Part shown: positions 62,587 to 64,000 of the stretch, piece after piece | Layout: each line of letters starts with the position of its first letter | Numbering within the stretch: the stretch's first letter is position 1 | From: Nocardiopsis sp. YSL2 | Lineage (GTDB): Bacteria > Actinomycetota > Actinomycetes > Streptosporangiales > Streptosporangiaceae | Assembly (NCBI RefSeq): GCF_030555055.1 | Contig: NZ_JAMOAO010000001.1 | Span: forward strand, 2,108,001-2,172,000 | Direction of reading: 5' to 3' | Length of the DNA: 64,000 nucleotides | The notes under the pieces: generated by a model | The model's input: only the letters and a program-made list of their open reading frames with translations | The model's database searches: none | What the model was told of the DNA's origin: nothing | Program-made: the position numbers and the translations under genes

Positions 62587-63357
62587 CTAGGGCTCGACCA
62601 GGAACCCGGTCACGGCCTCGGCCAGAGCACGCCGGGCGGCGGGGTCGTCGATCGTGGCCGTCTCGTCTCCGGCCTGGTCGCCGTAGGCGCCGAACTGGGC
62701 GTGGTTCATCCCGTCGATCTCCACCATGGCGGCCTCCTCGGGCAGGTGGTCCCGGTTGGCGTCGATGGTCGCCGGATCGGACAGCCCGTCCTCGCTGCCG
62801 GCCACGGAGAGCACCCGCAGGTCGTCGCGGTCGGACAGCCCGGCGCCCTCGGTGGCGTAGGCGCCCCACAGCACCACCCCGGCCAGGGGGAAGGCCGGAT
62901 CGTCACCGGCGTGGGCGGCGGCCATCGCCCCTCCCAGCGAGTGCCCGCCCAGGTACCAGCGCTCCACGCCCCCGCCGTGCTCGGCCACGGCGGCGTCGGC
63001 GCGGTCGGGGTCCAGGACCGCCAGGCGGAGCGGCATACGGGGGATCACGACGGTGACGCCGGCCGCCTGGACGACGGGTGCCCATGAGGCGGCGTAGGCG
63101 TCGGCCTCCACGCGGGCCCCGGGATAGAACACCACCCCGGTGCCGGAGGCGGCGTCCTCGGGTTCCAGGACGACGGCGTCGTCGGCGGCCTCGATCCGCA
63201 CTCCCGGCAGGGCGCGGGCCCCGGCCAGGGCGTCGGCCTCGGCCCTGTAGGGGGTCGCGAGCCAGACCGCGGACGCCGCGGCGACGAGCACGACGAGGGC
63301 TGCGGCCACCGCGAGGACCGTGACGAGGACCCGGCGGCGGCCGGTCCCGCGGCTCAT
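62587..63357 (-). CDS. Alpha/beta hydrolase, membrane-anchored
   Basis: 256 residues. An N-terminal hydrophobic helix (about 10-35) anchors or exports the protein. The nucleophile elbow is GGHSLGG (Ser140), with VLSVAGSEDGLSDP (Asp) and NHAQFGAYGDQ (His) completing a plausible triad. This matches a small group of actinobacterial alpha/beta hydrolases with a GDQAGD segment; substrate unknown. ATG 63357 overlaps the end of the methyltransferase remnant by four bases, so it was once coupled to it. Confidence 0.82.
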   Translation of the reverse strand: MSRGTGRRRVLVTVLAVAAALVVLVAAASAVWLATPYRAEADALAGARALPGVRIEAADDAVVLEPEDAASGTGVVFYPGARVEADAYAASWAPVVQAAGVTVVIPRMPLRLAVLDPDRADAAVAEHGGGVERWYLGGHSLGGAMAAAHAGDDPAFPLAGVVLWGAYATEGAGLSDRDDLRVLSVAGSEDGLSDPATIDANRDHLPEEAAMVEIDGMNHAQFGAYGDQAGDETATIDDPAARRALAEAVTGFLVEP

Positions 63358-63833
63358 CGGGACGTTCCCGTCGCGGCGGCGGGACGGGTGTGGACCAGCG
63401 AGTGGCGCCACATCAGCAGGCGGCGCACGCGGAAGCCGGGCCCCACGCGGCCAGGCTCGTGGCCAGATCGGCCCAGCCCTCTTCCCGGTAGGGGCCGAGC
63501 ACGGCCGGGGTGCCTCCGGGAGCGAGGGCACCCGCCAGGCGTTCCAGGGCAGGGGCGAGCGCGATCATGTCGGCCGACGCGCCGACGGCGTCCACCACCA
63601 GGCCACGTTCCGCCAGGCCCTGGAAGGACTACGCACGTAGCGCGTCCGTCGAGGGTGGCGCCCCTCCCCCGCGCAACCCCCGGGGGACGTTGGCGGGCGA
63701 CGGGCGGACCCGTCACCGCACCCGACGTCGCGGTGGTGCACTGTGCGGGGATCCGGCGGAGGAGGTGACCGTGGTAGTGACTGCTGTGGTCCCAGGAGAC
63801 GTCGATGGGGCTCTGGGAAAGGAACCGGCTCAT
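63354..63833 (-). pseudogene. Frameshifted class I SAM methyltransferase
   Basis: Pieces of a methyltransferase appear in order but in different frames. N-terminus SWDHSSHYHGHLLRRIP and C-terminus FRVRRLLMWRHSLVHTRP share one frame (63833 to 63354). SAM motif I DVGCGDGSARR (63709-63729) is in a second frame, and VVDAVGASADMIALAP with LAPGGTPAVLGPYRE (63413-63598) is in a third. At least two frameshifts and a loss of sequence are needed. Sequencing error cannot be excluded. Confidence 0.75.
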
Positions 63834-63844
63834 GCGACCGGAGG

Positions 63845-64000
63845 CTATCCGGCCTGGCGCTTGGCCTCCAGCGCGTCCATCGCCGCGACGGCGGTGGCCA
63901 CGGTCTGGTGGACCGGAACCTGTCGGTGCAGGCCGACCAGGCGGACGACCTTGGTGACGCGTTCGTTGAGCGCGGCCAACGCCAGGGAACCGTGCAGCTC
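63845..64000 (-). CDS. STAS-domain anti-sigma-factor antagonist (partial)
   Basis: The last 51 residues of a protein whose start lies right of the window. The end LALAALNERVTKVVRLVGLH, then PVHQTVATAVAAMDALEAK matches the C-terminal strand-helix of STAS anti-sigma antagonists (SpoIIAA/RsbV type). The phosphorylatable Ser is outside the window. Confidence 0.7.
   Translation of the reverse strand, partial: ELHGSLALAALNERVTKVVRLVGLHRQVPVHQTVATAVAAMDALEAKRQAG

Noticed and set aside
1..64000. tRNA, rRNA or prophage genes
   Set aside because: I searched for cloverleaf-like stretches, integrases and phage structural motifs by eye and found none; faint tRNAs could be missed without software.

Overview
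High-GC actinobacterial chromosome, most likely a Nocardiopsis-like member of the Streptosporangiales. The evidence is very GC-rich codons with many GTG starts, GlnR and BldC, mycothiol synthase, an SOS box and PHO boxes of actinobacterial type, and a gene order (hemACD with rex, glnR, mshD, pst, purF-purM-DUF3073-bldC) that follows the Streptomyces core chromosome as I remember it. I see no tRNA, rRNA, phage or insertion sequence.

Layout. 1-4.7 kb: the rex-hemA-hemC-uroporphyrinogen methyltransferase tetrapyrrole operon with a Rex operator in its promoter, then a glutaredoxin-like and a MoaD/ThiS-like small protein. 4.8-14 kb: glnR, a Pro/Ser-rich membrane-anchored protein, mshD, the phosphate importer pstCAB (no pstS) behind a four-unit PHO box, a nucleoside hydrolase, a GIDE-domain membrane protein and a DUF47 phosphate-transport accessory protein. 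14.5-20.3 kb: SCP2-like protein, purF, purM, DUF3073, an actinobacterial hypothetical and bldC. 20.4-28.4 kb: two paralogous sortase substrates (LATTG and LPQTG), a lipoprotein amidase, two DivIVA-repeat proteins, an M48-like protein lacking the catalytic Glu, an SOS-box small protein and a Nudix hydrolase.

29.2-61.1 kb holds the most interesting content: a dispersed xyloglucan/xylose utilisation locus. It comprises a XylR-like ROK repressor, a GH3 glycosidase divergent from a lipoprotein substrate-binding protein with two permeases, a secreted GH74 xyloglucanase with a CBM2 domain, a GH95 fucosidase-like enzyme divergent from a GH42 beta-galactosidase, xylA, a GH31 alpha-xylosidase and a LacI-family regulator. 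Only the GH74 enzyme has an export signal, which suggests outside cutting, import of oligosaccharides, and stripping of fucose, galactose, xylose and glucose inside. Two operator families tie the units together: inverted repeats with TTAGTT/AACTAA arms (like Bacillus xylO) before GH3/ABC, GH74, GH95/GH42 and xylA, and TCGAAGCGCTTCGA palindromes before GH3, GH74, GH31 and, as a variant, the LacI gene. No transporter ATPase (probably a shared MsiK) and no xylulokinase are present.

The locus is interrupted at 37.2-45.1 kb by an acyltransferase, XRE/DUF397 and anti-sigma-type ATP-binding proteins, an Rpn-like nuclease, an F420 reductase-like protein, a noncoding repeat array and a MerR-type regulator. 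It is interrupted again at 53.8-57.9 kb by a five-gene FtsX/ABC operon whose ATPase carries a C-terminal YHS domain. The right end (61.3-64 kb) has two small membrane proteins, an alpha/beta hydrolase, a frameshifted methyltransferase pseudogene and a partial STAS protein.
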